From Balanoglossus misakiensis (Eukaryota; Hemichordata): a DNA stretch of 64,000 nt. Positions 23,739 through 38,700 of the stretch are shown here, one piece after another. Every line of letters starts with the position of its first letter. The stretch's first letter is position 1. The stretch is from positions 3,472,001-3,536,000 of the forward strand of contig CM082594.2 of the NCBI GenBank assembly GCA_040954595.2, written 5' to 3'. The notes below the pieces were generated by a model that was not told the DNA's origin, searched no databases, and saw only the letters and a program-made list of their open reading frames with translations. The translations under genes were made by a program, and so were the position numbers.

Positions 23739-26700
23739 TCACCGTGATGCAAATGTCACACTAGTCATCATTTTCTGTATTTTTTCATCATTTCTGAGTA
23801 CGTTAGCTTTGACTGCACTGATGAGGTCCAATCGATCAGCAATGGCTTGGTCCAGCTCTGCCAGCTGAGATTTCAGAGGTTCCAAGATTTCTTCAGTTAT
23901 ACTGTAGGTGAAATAAAATTTTAAAAATAAATAATCCAAGTCAATGATTTCAGTTATGTTCTGTATTCATTTGATTTTATTTGCTCATGAGGCAGTTACT
24001 ATCTTGGTATTCCTGACACATAAAGTTCACAAACAAAGTACATCTTCATATAATGTTAATGTTTTTAATGTTATAGATTGAGAATTTGGTTAACTCCATT
24101 GAACAGAAGCACACAATACCGCAAGATTTGGTTGACAACTGCTGGACAGATTTATGAAAACAGAAACCCCTTTCGACTTGGAAGATACTTCTGACTGACA
24201 GCACAGTGTTATTAGTGAAAGGAGCCTACAATGCCCACAGCCCAAGTTTCACACATCACTCCAAAAGCTCACCTTTCTTCTCTCTTGATAGCCAGCTCAT
24301 GTTGCCTATTTTCCTTCTTCCACATTTCCAACTCTTTCTGCATGCTGTCCATGTCCTCCTGCACATAGTCCATGATCTTGCCCAGGGGATTGGCGCTACG
24401 AGTCAAAGTCTGGATGCCGCTCCGCAGCGTCTCGATTTCCCGCGCCACTATCTGCCGCTCTTTTCTCTTCGCCGCATCCATGACAACCACAGGTTTGTCC
24501 TTTTGAACACACGCAAAAGATCAGAAGTTACAATGAGATACGGTAATCTGGCATTGTGTTCGATAAATTTTGTTTATCAAGGAAGTTATTCGTTCTGTTT
24601 TGCATATTACAGTCAAACCACTGTTAGTGGCCGACCCTATATAGCGGTCACCTCTATATAATGGCCACTTTGTTACAGTCCCTGTGCAATTCACATGTGT
24701 GTTAATTAACCTCTATATAAAGGTCACCTCTCTATAAAGGCCAGTTTAGGAAAGTCCCTTGACTGGCCACTATAGAGAGGTTTAAGTGTAATTGATGTTG
24801 AAGTGTGGGCTGTCAGAGCTGAACTCTCAACACTTCTAGCAGGCTTATGCCTTATGCAGTAGTACATCAACGCCCAATACTTTGGGAAATGAAACGAAAA
24901 ATACCTTTGATAAACAGAATAACTGACATTCAACACAGAGACATACAGATACCAAAGGACTGTGTTACAAACTGAAGCAAATACTTACATCTTTTTTATT
25001 GATAGCTTTACTTCCACCCTCCAGCTCTTTTTTACTTTCTAATATTTTCTTGACAAGTCCTCCATGTTCTCCGTCCTCATCAACGTCATTTGGTTCACTC
25101 TGTTGAACAGAAAAGAAGATGATAAATTGAGACCATCTATACAATTTGAAATGTTGCCATTGGTACCAATGACAATTTACCTTTGCAAGATACTGTATGT
25201 GTTTGCTGGCTATCATCCTCACAGGCATCTGTGCTACCTCTAATAACAGTACATGTACACCCTCTGAATAATTATACAATGATCTTTCAACAATGTGTTA
25301 CACCAATGAAGATTGACTTGGCACCTTGTCTCTTGACTTGGACAACGTGTGCTAGCGCCACCACTGGCGATAATTCACCAATATGGCCCTTTTTTGTAAA
25401 AATTATAAGCAGAAAATCTACTGGAGTGGTCCAGATGGAATGTTAACATACACACAATGTAAAGTAATGGGTGAATTCAGGAAAGACATTTCTATTGAAA
25501 GACTGATGAACATAATATCACAGAATCACAAATCGTTATCATATTGTGTATGTGTATCTACCTGTTCCATTTCTATTGCAGGTTGATCTTCTTCAACAAC
25601 AAAAGTATCGTCGTCATCATCTGAATTCTGTGCATTATCTACAATCACATTGGACACCTTGCCACTGCCAATCCTGTGAACAGCGAGAAAGTTAATCAAA
25701 AGAGGGAAAATATCAGCAGCGGTACATTTCTCCACTTCCCACTGTTGATTTTCCATAAGAAAGTTGTAAATTTCCCTGTCACTGACCGTCCAACAATCAG
25801 ATGTAGTCTGTATAACTGGCTGATTTCCAGTGTTCTATTCACACACACACACACACATGTACTTGTTCGCCACACACAAAGCATATTTAAAACGTATCAG
25901 AATTTCCAATGAGGGAGATTTACCTGACAGCTGGATCATCTAGTGCCTCTTGTTTCTTAACTCTCGGGGGCGCTGGTCGTGCACTGCTGGGTCGAGCCAT
26001 CTTCCGGCTGTGGTGATATGAAGGATACAAGAAAAACAATTCATCAATGCATTTTGCAATGCACCAAAAAAGCAAAAAGTGTGCACTTTATTGGACAAGC
26101 CACACTCTGTCTATCAAACAAGTAGAAATTCAGACGCCTATTAGAAACCATTAGCTGTACCAGATCATCTTTCACAATATTTTTTTAGCATTTGAACAAT
26201 ATGGGCATATCATTATGGGACATTAGACTTCATCTTGGTGGAAAGTTCATCTCAATGTTATCTGGGAATTTGGAGCCCCAATATTGCAGTGGAAATACTT
26301 CATGACGACGACTAAAAATACTTGGATCAAATGAAACTCCTCACCTGGCCTGTACTTGTGGTGGCAACTCATCATCTCCGTTCACCATCTCGTTTCTGTC
26401 TTGACCTTTCTTGACCTCACTTTCCCTGGCACGGCTCCGTCTGTGCGACCTGTCTTCACCCTCATGAGCTCGCTGTTCTGCTTCCTGGTTTTGCTGTTCC
26501 ATTTCTACAAAGAATACATTTCGTTATTCCCTTCACTATACATGAAGTACTTTGCACTTTTTTTCCTTTAATACACTGGACAATGTACTAGATATCATCA
26601 ACCCTTTGAACCCTGACCTACTTGGTGACCTTTGACATCATAAACAGAGTTCAAAGGGTCATGAAAAGGAAAGCACAATGCTACAATAACCAGATTAAAT

Positions 26701-29700
26701 TTTACCTTCACACCTTCAATAGACAAACTACATTAAATGAGAAAGAGAACCAATGCTGACTGTACATTTTTTTCTGATATAAGGCATCTGTCACTGATAT
26801 AAAGCATGACAAATAATTCTTGGTTGAAAGTCCACTATATCCAGTACATGTACGTACAGCATTGAATGCCTCTTTCTTCTGGTCCTACAATGGCAGTCGA
26901 TCAAGGGATATTTAACTAACTACTTCCCGAGCCTTGAAAATATTCTTCAAAGTCAGAAACTGAGGAAAACTGTTGCACATTGTGCTGGGATGTGTACTTT
27001 GGGGAATGGTCACTTGGGAATACAAGTCTACGGGAGTGTGTCTGAACATAATGAGGTGAAATTAGACTAGTGAATATGAATTATTCATTATCTTACAAGT
27101 TACATCTATACTATATACTATAACAAATATGATTTGTACCATGCTACAAATGTCTCCTGAGTTAACAATGGCAAGATTAACTCAACGTGGGATGCTAAAA
27201 CAGATTATGCAAAGCGGGTCATGCAAGTGGATTAAAGTGGGATCACGCATGCACAGAAGGAACAGTGATGAGTATATATTTACTGTTCACGGTTGTGGAC
27301 AGTTTGTTACCTAGGGGGATAAGAAACTGGAAATTTAAAAAAGTGTAGCTTTGCTTGAAGCTTTTGATCAGTCTACAGAAATGTACACACTGGATAATTT
27401 CACTGGTACATGTAGCCATCTATTTTAATTTTTATTCTCACAATAACATTACTCTTGGCACTTTTTTTTCTTTCGGTGAATGCATTTCACAATTAAAAAA
27501 TAATTTCTGTGCAGAAACAGGCTGATAACAGTGTATATGAATATACATCAAAATTTACTTTCAGATGTTTATGTTTTTTTTTTCCAGGCTGAAAAGTTTT
27601 CATAAATCTTTCAAATCAGCTACATGTACATATAAATTTATGTAGTTTCAGATTCTTTTTGTAAGCTGCCTTACTAATGTGCACAAGTCCCATAGAAAGA
27701 TCAAAGATCAGCAAAGCTGTACTATCTTTATAGTGGGAATTAAGCTTAACTGGTACATGTAGGCTACGATTCAAGGGAGAGGTAAGTGCTTGTCTGGAGA
27801 CAACAGGGCACCAGTTGGACACTATCTACTTTTTTTTGTACACATACCTCCATCACTGTCTGAATCTGTAGTGAAATCAACAACAGGAGAATTCCAAGAA
27901 AAAAAATCAGTCAATTCCAAGATACGTTAATGCTGTGAGCTAACTGTAAGAGGCTGTGGATTATTAAAACATATGATAAAAACTAAATCCCTTGTCTCTA
28001 TCCTTGAGCCTTATATATGTTACTGTTTTGTCCATTCCTTTTTCTATACACAAACTTGCTCAAAATTTAAAGGGACAAAGTCTCTCTCTCGCTGCCTATT
28101 TTCTATAATTATAGACACGGGAGTGAAAAAAGTCACCAAAATGAATAATCGGTCTCTATCGTTTATTCATTTTGGGCGAGTTTTTACTCTCATATACAAG
28201 CGGGATGGAAGTTGTGTGTGATTGAACATTTATTCACTACATATATATGTACACATGTACATTAACATAAACAGTGTCTTGTATGAAACATAATTATTAG
28301 ACTTTGTCCCTTTAAAGCAAAATAAATTTAAGATGTGATATTTACTGACCATGAACACAGTAAAACTTCCCTGTTAAATTTGCACACAATAATCACAATG
28401 CCGCTAAAAATCCTCCACTAAGAAATGTTGTTTATCCTAATACTGTATACATTTTAATTGTCCACAGCCCCTAAAATGTGCCAGCAAAAAAAGCATTACA
28501 ATGAAGTTGCCTGTAATGACATACTGAAACTCTGATGCTGTTATCTTAAGTTCAAAATGATAAAATAATTTTATTGTTTTTTTAATGTTACTTTATCTAG
28601 TGAGGTTAAGCACATGTACATGCAAAATGTGAAATCCTGTGCATAGAAATGGCAGCCACACAATGGTATTTTCCTATCTCAGAACATGATGTCCACTTTC
28701 TGGGTTTCCAGAGTCACCTAGAAATGGCCCTAGATTTCTCCGAAGAATGACAGTCATACAGATTTCTTGAATGAAATACGCTGGAAGTACAAATTCCATT
28801 TCTGGTGACTTTGCAAGGATTATATTCAAACTTTCTTTGAATATATGGTTTTCCACTCACTGTGAAGTCTTGCAAGACTTGGTTAATTATGGTAGCAACA
28901 GGTTGCTAGAAGTAATACAAGTCGAACTACATAGAATAGATTCTGAGTTTTACAAAAATTGTAACTTTTGTGATGTTTTACACAATAGGCTGAATGTTGT
29001 TTGTCTAGCGTCACATGAGAATGTCCTCCAATATAAACTGCCTAGCCATGTGAGATCTCAGAGAGTCCATGAATGATGTTCCATAAAATTTCACAGTTAC
29101 ACTGTATTTAGTACATATTGATTTTTTTCTCTATCATTACCACTCATTCCTTTTGCCTTAACCATTTTTCATTGTGACTCCCATTGTACTGTGACAAGGT
29201 CACCTTCACAAAAAACATAACCGTAAACAACGGCAAGCAAGTTGTGAAACTCACTGTACGAACTACATGTAGCATCAACTAATTTGTGCTCTAACTCCTC
29301 AGGTGGTTCAATTCTATGGGCATGTTTTTCCAGCGGGAGTATTATCTATTTTTTAACAGATCTGCCACATTTCACACTTGTAAGTTGTATTCACATTCTC
29401 TGGTCATAGATATTGTACCCAACATATTAAACAGTTCCCAATTTGAAGAGTTCAACCATGCAATGCTTGGTTCAACTCACGGATTTGCCATGGTAAGACC
29501 TAGGCATTTATAATTGGGTGTTATATGGTGAAATAACCCTCATCTGTGGGGACAATGATCATTTGCAAATAATGGGCGACTGTAACATACCTTCTCCATC
29601 GCGTGGAGGTCGTCGTCTCTGACCTTTGGCTGACGAAGGCCTTGGTATTCGATTCCCTGGCGCGGGTTCATCTCCCTGAAGTCAACATCAAGAAGATATG

Positions 29701-32700
29701 TCATCAGTTTTTTTTAATGAGGATTCTGTTCCACACCACAGAAGCAAACTCTCACTTACTTTACTAAAAAATACCAGAGAAATAATAAAGTGAGGTTTCA
29801 AGGTCAAGAACAAATAAAAACACACCTATCTGAAAATGGAAAGTATAGCTGTACACTTGTATACAGCTGTACTAGTTTACGATACTATCAATAAAAACAA
29901 TGGTCTAAGTTTTCAACACTCATTACTTAACAGTTTTTAACTACATCTAATTGAAAAATAAATCTATGTAACCTTATGTATGTATGTGTATGTGTATGTA
30001 TGTGCGATTACATTGCTTTTGGGCAAGTTAAGCTTTTCTTAGTGATTTATTCAAGAGTCTTGATGTATAATGTTGTTGGTAACCAAATAAAACTAAATTT
30101 TGTCAGAAATGGCTGTAATTTAAGGTGAAAATTAGTACAGAGAACATGGCAAGTTTTTTTCCCACAAATTATGATCTGGTAGAAAAATACTACTTTTACA
30201 CATACTGCATCTATGCATCAAATTTGCTGATCACTTTCGATTGAAAGAATATGCTTTTTTTTCCTCCTAGCAATGCTTGAAGCTTGATTTTTCAAAAGCA
30301 CAGGCTGCAGTACATCTTTGGTAAGGCATTTTTATGACATGACACACCAGTGCTTTCCAGCAGCGAGTTAAAGTACATGCAAATTACAAGGATGTTGACC
30401 CCAAATGAGAAATCATGGTTTAGAATGAGATCAAGGAAAGTGTAAATGATAAAGATGCATCGAATATCTATGTATAATTTAACAAAGAACAATATGAGAA
30501 CTTTTCAAACATAAACAGCACCTAAGAAGAATTCCATGCAAAAAAAAAGAGATTGATAACTATTTAAAAGTCAGTGAAATCTGTCAAAAACACTCAGAAT
30601 CTAAGCTGTCAGCTGACTGGGTAGGGCAGGGACAACAGATAGCACAAATGGAAAAAAACGGTTGATAAACAATCAAGTTTTGCCTTACTTTTTTTTACAA
30701 TATTCAACAGGTGGTTGACCTGGCTTATTTTTCCATACATATTTTTGGACATAAGAAAATACATTTCATTCAATGGCACCCTATGTATGTCAGCTGACTG
30801 CACCAGATTGTAACAGTTAGTCAATTCCATGCAAAACTCGACAGATAATCAAATGAAAGTTTCCTTCAATTGACAGACAAGAGTATATGTTTGAATTTAA
30901 TTTTCAAGGCACTTCATGCCATGAGTCTGTATCAAACTCGTTTGAGAGATTAAACCACTCCTTAGTTTATTAGAACCTGTTAGTCGAGATGCAAACACCC
31001 CTGCCAAGGCCATATAATGGTCACTATGAGATTGATTCAATGGACAGACATAGGGTGAAGTGTGCCATTCAAAGTAGCATATGTTGTAGTATATCTGTGA
31101 TAATATAAGTTACTGAAAGTGCAAGTGACCAACTCTTGAAATTTATGGAATATTTGACTTTCTTGATGGAGAATTCTATATGGTCAATAAAACAGCAATG
31201 AAATGGTATTTCTGTACAAAATAATAAGATAATGCAATTACAGCTATGGATTTTTAGATGAATTTCCTTTAATTTTAAACCAAGCATTGTACTTTTCACT
31301 AAGGAAGATTTAGCAGTAGCATTCTTTCTTATGAGTTACATCTGAACTGTATACACAAGAAAGGAAAATTAAGTATTCAGGGAAAAACAGTTAATACTAT
31401 AATGTAACAGAGAGGAAGATTGCCAACAGAATAACTTCTATCAAAAACAATTCTAGAAAACTACCTCTCTGTCTGGAGGTCCCATGTCCTATGGAAGAAA
31501 TGTTGAAGTGAGAAAACACTGTGAGTTTAACGTTAAACAAGTGCTATAGCCTGGACCCAGCTGTAGTTTTCATATCTGCCCAAAACATTTATCTACAATA
31601 GGGTAAGTGCACATCATTCTGTGGATACCAAAAGCCCAGTCTGCAGAACTTGTCCCCGTTTATATATACAATGAATAGAAGCATGCCCTTGTATGATGTA
31701 CAAGCCTCATGATTATATAATTATAATAGCAATGGAATCTGTGCAAAGCAGACCAGTCTTTGATGTGTCCCAGTTTCAGGCTTACCCGACTGCAGTGAAA
31801 TCGTACTAACCTCACAGCAGATACCACAGCTGGGCCAGTCTACAAGTGCTAGTTAAGGGCCCACACTAACAGATACACACTCATTTTTCTGCAGAAAAAA
31901 TTGCTTTACATGCAAATATGCAAGAAGTCAGTTAGTAGATAGAATCTTGCAAAAATACAGCAGGGTGCCAAAAATCTCAAACGTTTGGCACATTTGTGAT
32001 GTCTGCTGGAATAAATTCGAGACAGTAGTAACCAAAACTTGGTTTAACTAACTTAACTAACACAAAATCCTCTCAAAAATATCAAGATTAAACTTCCCCA
32101 GGGGATAGACATACGGGCAGAGAAAGAGGAATTCAACACTGGTCTACAAAAAGCTGACAAAGCCACAAGAACTCATAACTTGACTGCATTTTATAATGTA
32201 ATCCTCTCTAACATAAAATTTTAGTGTAACTATGACTAAGTGTGTGCTTCTGTTATACAGGCTGCAGAGAAACACAAAATGCTGTATAGTCAAACTTTTC
32301 GTATCGTGACAACCGGCATTCTAAGGCCTATATGCATACTAGTTGGACAGTATCACACTCTATCGCTATCTCTTTCAAGTCAAATAAATGTATCTCAGTA
32401 ATAAGAAGTGAATTGAAGGCGAGATTGTTAACTTAAATTATCCACATTTGAGGCCCAGACATGCTAAATGAATGTGTTAAGACTGCAACTGAGTTTGAAT
32501 TGAACCCTAAACAAATGTTGTTGTTGTTTGTTTTTGTTTTTTTGTTGTTGTTTTTTTTTGGGGGGGGAGCCAGAAAGCAGAATGTCCTCCCTCCCCCCTG
32601 ACAACCAAATCCAAGCTTGCTCATCCTCTCAAAACCTCAGAGAGGACACTGATGACAACTGAAAAGAAAGCGCACACAGCTAGAAAAAACGTGGCAAATA

Positions 32701-35700
32701 AAAACAAACACAACAGGGTAAGCGTCATCCCAAAATTACACAACCATGAGGTTTCGAATGTACAGCTCTTGCCGAGGATTTCCGGGGTGCCTGATCTGGA
32801 TGGACAGGTAACAAATTGTATTTTCATATTTTGAGGGCATGTCAATCAAATACGCAACATATATCTAAAATTGGGACACAGGTAAAGGCACTGATACATG
32901 CTGGATGTGAAATCATGGAGAAAAAAAAGTGCTTTTTCTTTTAGCAAAAGGGTAATTCACTGACAAGTTTCAGTGTTCACACACAAACGGTTTTGTTGAT
33001 ATGTAGTCCCAGCTAACACGTGGTAATTATTGAGAAGATTACGTTGTAATAATAAAGTTGGCTTGAAAGGCATTCTGAAATACAGTAACTTTGGGATGGC
33101 TTTCATTAGACAACACAAAAGGGGCACTGCAAGATTCATTTCAAGACATACACTACAGTTAAGTCAGTGCTGTGCATTATCAATCACCCAGTGAAACAAC
33201 TCTGGAGTTAATATCACAAGAGAATACAGAGGCAATACAGGGCTGAAGTGTGTTGAACATATGGCATTTGCAGAGTGGTGCATATTACGACAGTCGGGCT
33301 CCAACAATGCTCAACAGTATAGTAAGATACACCACACCACTTCTAGGGTGCAGATAGTTCAACCACAGAAGCCCTGAATCGCTGTGGGGTGCTGTTATTA
33401 TTACATGTGTCACATTTTCCGATGAAAACGGCATGTGCTCTTCGGTGAAATATGCTCTCAGTGACAATGTGTTCCATTGGTCGGTTCAGTGCGGTCTGTC
33501 TCACCGATTGGTTCACTGAGGTCACCTGACAATTTTAAAATTTACATGGTGACAACTTTGAAGAAACTGATTGGCCAAGTGGTCACCTGATTAATTTGTA
33601 TGATGACTCAGTCACTTGAGTATTTTTGTAAAGGAAAAACCACAGGATCATACACATGTAATAATTTACATTTTGCCCTGACAAACATTTTTTGGTAGAT
33701 GTTTATACACTCAAATCCAGCAAAAACAAAACAGGAATTCAAGTTTTAGGGTTTTTAAAGCACATCACACCCATTCACACTACACACTGTTCACTCATTG
33801 TGTACCTCATCATCATCGCTCTTTAGATATTGGCACATAGCGGGAGAAATAATAAAATTCCATTGTTGAGACACTGTACACTGGTCCTTTTCACGAAAAT
33901 TCAATACATAACCAGGACAATGCCGTCATTGGACTTTTGGGAACATTGAATCATGAATATTACTATGTATTAGTAAAAACCATTTGCCATTTTTAAATTA
34001 CCACAGGGATGTACTGTTAGTCTGACAATGTTCTTTTATAAAATGATCAGACATGTATATTGACAGAGGGTCAAAAACTGTATTTCTCATTTTCTGTCTC
34101 AAAAACTAATTTAAACACCATAATAACAGCTTTGTATTTTCTTGATATGACAACTGAACAGCCGATTAGAAATAACACTGTTGGGGTTTCAATAACTTTC
34201 CACTGTATACTACAGATGTACTTCACACAACATGAACTTTTCCAAGCTTGGTGTGAAGCATTAGGTACAAAGTCATCACACACAAAAAGAATGAGATTAT
34301 TATATACATCATGTATAGATGGAGTCACAGGTAAATACTGTAACACACTTTATTTTCGCGAGTTGAAATTTTCGCTACATCAAGAGAGGCCACTGTTTCG
34401 CGAGTACTAATTTTCGCATTCTCTTATTCCATTCAATGAATCGTTATCATCAAAAAAATTACGCGACTTTTTATTTTCACGCTATTTTGGCTTTCGCGTA
34501 TATCGCAAAAATGTATTGCTCGCGAAAATAAAGTGTTTTACAGTAAATAAAGAGGTGAAATCCACCCAGTGTATTGGAGAAGAGTAATGAATGTAGAATC
34601 ATGGCAGACCATTCATGTGCAGAAAGTATACTAGAATCGTCAAGTTTTTGAAGAGAGTGATATTAACCTGCCATGGACAGATTATGTAGGTTTATTATTA
34701 AGAACAGCTGGAGTGTTACTTGCTACTTTTGATGACACCACCAGAGATCACAGTAGAGATGATGGCAAACACCAAATACTAGCAAGATTTTAACAGATGT
34801 AGATACTTGTACAGAGCACAACAGCACAGGATGACCAAAGTTTTTAAGGATTTCACTCACATCCATGTACCCTGAGTCTGTGTAAATCAAAGTGTTTAAC
34901 CCTTTCAAGCCTGGCTTTCTGGGAACGTATCCGAATTTCTCCTATAAATAGTGTATCCGGCCAGAAAGGGTTAAGCTCACAATTTGTGGGTCCGCATAAT
35001 TTTAGTATATTTGGACATAACTTTCAATAATTAAATTACAAAAACTATAATATATCAAATCATAAGTAGGCTTGCATTAAAGTCTGGGTACATTTAATCC
35101 ATTTTAAGTTCAAATTTGACCCTTGACCTCTCATGATCACGTATTATTAACATAAACAAATGGTCCATACCAAGCAGAAAGGGGTCTTATGGGAGTGCGA
35201 TACGTATGACCATAAGACCCCTTTCTGCTTGGGATGGCCCAAATCATGGCAAGCATTCCTTGTTTTAGTTACTATTCAGTACGTTGAAACTAAATGTAAT
35301 TGAACGACACTGAAATGCAAAATGCCAAACATGAACAAGTGAGTGAGATCCCAAATCCTGGCCATTGCAAGATTCACGACAGAGATACTGTGCAGTCATT
35401 AGTACATTTATAAACAATAGACACACACCTCTTCATCGTTATCATTATGAATCTGTTTGGCCATTTCTTCCTCCTCTTTTTTATGCTGCAAAATAATGCC
35501 ACGTGATTGAAAGAAAAAAACAAACAAATAAACAAAAATTCTGTTGTGTCAGACAGAAACCTATTTGTACATGTACAGAGCTAACACTTTAGAAAGATTT
35601 ATATTTGACATTAAAAATTTAACCATAATTCAATCTTATTCTACAGTATTTTTAGCATTTTCAAATCATCATTCCATGGTCAACCATATCTGTAAGAAAT

Positions 35701-38700
35701 ACTAAGAAATGATATGTAGATACACACCTTTCCTTCCCTGTCTTTGTCCCGGTCTCTGTGTCGGTCTTTATCACGATGCCTCCTCTCCCGGTCGCGATCT
35801 CTGTCGCGATCTTTCTTCTCATCTTTATTCTTGTCATCTTTCTCCCTTTCTCGGTCTTTACTTCGCTCCCTGTCTTTGCCCCTGTCTCTGCTTCGGTCTC
35901 TGTCCTTCTCTTTATCCCTGCTGGCTGACCTCTTGCGATCCTGCGATTTCAGAACACAGAATGCATTTGTACACCACACAGGGCTGCTGAGGTTGAAAGG
36001 TTAAGTAGTCTGCCCAACTTCATCTTGATTTTTAAAACACCCACAGACCAATAACTAGTGAGGGCAGATGTGTGACTTTATCATCAAAGCATGCATTTCA
36101 ATTAGTCTCTTGGCTGTTTCCTTTCCATTCTGTCAATCGACAGTTTAAAATGTACTTAATATCATTATGACTCAGCTTTTTTTTTTCCATAAAGAACAGG
36201 ATCTTAAAATAGCACAGCATCAATTAATTCACCATGAAAGATGTGATCTGTAACAATGTTGTGCTTTTCCTTATTTTTGTGTGGAAACTGCTGATGAAAT
36301 TCTCTACCCTGTAACATGTTTGATTTACGTGCCAAAGAAAATTCACTGAACCAAAATTCAGGGTCAGAGACATTATTCAGTACGAGTCTGACTACATTTA
36401 GTGTTACATGTATTTGAAAATTCCACAAGTGTCCTTTTACTTGCATTAAACGAAATTCAACAAATGACCAAGTTCTCCTGTTATCCTTTGGCTAAAGACA
36501 ATCTGCCAAGAAGTTCACATAAACCTAACTTTTATCTACCTCTCTGTCTTTATGTCTGTCTCTTTTTCGTTCTTTTTCACCTCCTTCTTCTTCTTGACTT
36601 TTACTGCTCTTCGGTTCATCTTTTTCACCCTTTGGAGGTTTTTCTGAGCTGGGTTTCGATGAGCCGGGCTTCTCGCCTTTCAACACCCTTTGGACAGCGT
36701 CTTTGCTATCCATCTGAAAATTACGAAGCAAATAGTCAAACCAAAAGCCTTTTATTTTTTAAATACATTTTTCACAACACATTAAATTTATTCTAGTATA
36801 ATACTCAAAGTTGCTGCATCCTTGATATCTTTCCGTGGCATCTTGGACCACTGCAGTGAGACTGTCATGATTTTGATATCATGTGTATTTGGGTAATGTT
36901 GCAGTATGTGAACTGTAACTACCCTCTACAATTCTAAAATGGAGACACAGGAGAAACACTTTAACACTTAAAAAGTCTGAAACAGCGAATTGCAGATTGT
37001 TGACCATGAATGACATCTTGCTGCACACTTTACCTTTTTAGAGATAGCCATTGCTATGGCCTGTAAAAATTCATTAGTTTTTTCTGGTTCATGACCAGCA
37101 ACTATTTTGGATGGACGGACTGTTAAATCTTCACCTGTGACCATTGCTGTAGCAAGAAAAGTACATGTACGTAAGAATAAAAAAATCCAATTTATTAGGC
37201 ACAAATATACACATACATGTTGGTGTGGCTTTACACAGCAATTTTGGCCAAATTTTACACTTTCAAAGAAGTGGGTTTTCTCATGCTCACACACTTACGG
37301 TAACACATCTTTATGATACATTAGGCAATCAGAAACCTCTCTTTAACATACATCCATTGCCATGTCAGACTGTTACTGTTTCTTTATTACGCAAAATAGC
37401 ATACTGCTGACATTTGTCTAACTTTTTCGCAAACTTTAAACAAATAAAACTTGGCTCATCTTTGGCCAAATTTACATGTTATTCTATATACATCATGCAA
37501 CAAAACAGGGAAAGAAAGTCATCAAATTCTAAATTGGGCTTAAAGTACATGTACTAGTAATTTTCTTTTCATGATTTTAAACCTGACATTTCATGCAGTC
37601 ATTTTTGAAAAACTTTATCATTCATCTCTGTTTGACACATTGCTTAGGTTTTCAGTACACACATACAGAGTACTACATGTACTTACCAACAACATCAATG
37701 GCTTTTTGAAGGTATGCAAGTTTGCTTTCTTTATCCTGATAAGAAAGAGTGAGAAACAATCTATCAAGAATGGTCAGTTAAGACATATTCCCGTACTCTG
37801 AAATCAACACACAAACAAACAAACATGCTCCTACAACCAGGAGAAGCTTTCAAGCAATTACAATTAATACTTTCTCAAATAGTTTTTCAAACTACATGTA
37901 TAAATTATGTAAATTAGCCATCCTGCTTTCTTATTTACAACGCTTTTCTCAACACAACGCACAATGAAATTACCAGTTAGATGATAGAATGTTAAATGAG
38001 CTAAAAACCTAGCTGAAGTTGAGTAAGCCTACCGTTAGACCCAAAGCTGGAAACTGACTTTTTGATATCTACATGTGCATGACTGCATCATGTATATCTA
38101 CTGACAGTACAATTGATTTGCATCAGCAGTAGACAGCCATACTCACCTTGCCAGCTGTCTGTGAATCCATTTCATCTTTTCCATATAATCCTTTCATAAA
38201 ACCAGCTGTTTTGATTACCTGTGTAATGAAAGACACTAAATGATGTAGTACATGTACTCATAATCAATGGCAGTGAAAATGGAGCAACTGTTTGAAAGTT
38301 GAAGTACTGAAGGAAGAGACAAAATTCCAAGAGACTAGAGTGATACTTCATGCACCGTCATAAATAAGACGCATCGCCTGAATGGCAAACTCTTACTAGT
38401 TTACTAATGTTAGACCTGAAAAGCATTGGCAAATGCTGTGGGAAAAAAAAGTATCTTCAATCTCACTTAGCTATTTCCCTGGGAGGTAGGAAGTGTCTCA
38501 TTCATCAATGACATAATCACATTACCACCAATATGAATGACAAACTGATGTGTCAGTTACTAGTCGGTAATCACAATAAAAAGGTGTAACATCCTAACCA
38601 TTAACTTATTAAAAGCTGGGTCTACAGACAAAAAAATCAAATTGCCCGAAAAGACATTTCAGATGACAACACAGGATTACGTGACCAGAAAATCTTGATG

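Noticed and set aside
35709-36004. Plus-strand Arg/Ser/Leu/Cys-rich frames
   Set aside because: Antisense shadows of the Lys/Arg/Asp-rich TRAF3IP1 exon at 35728-35940.
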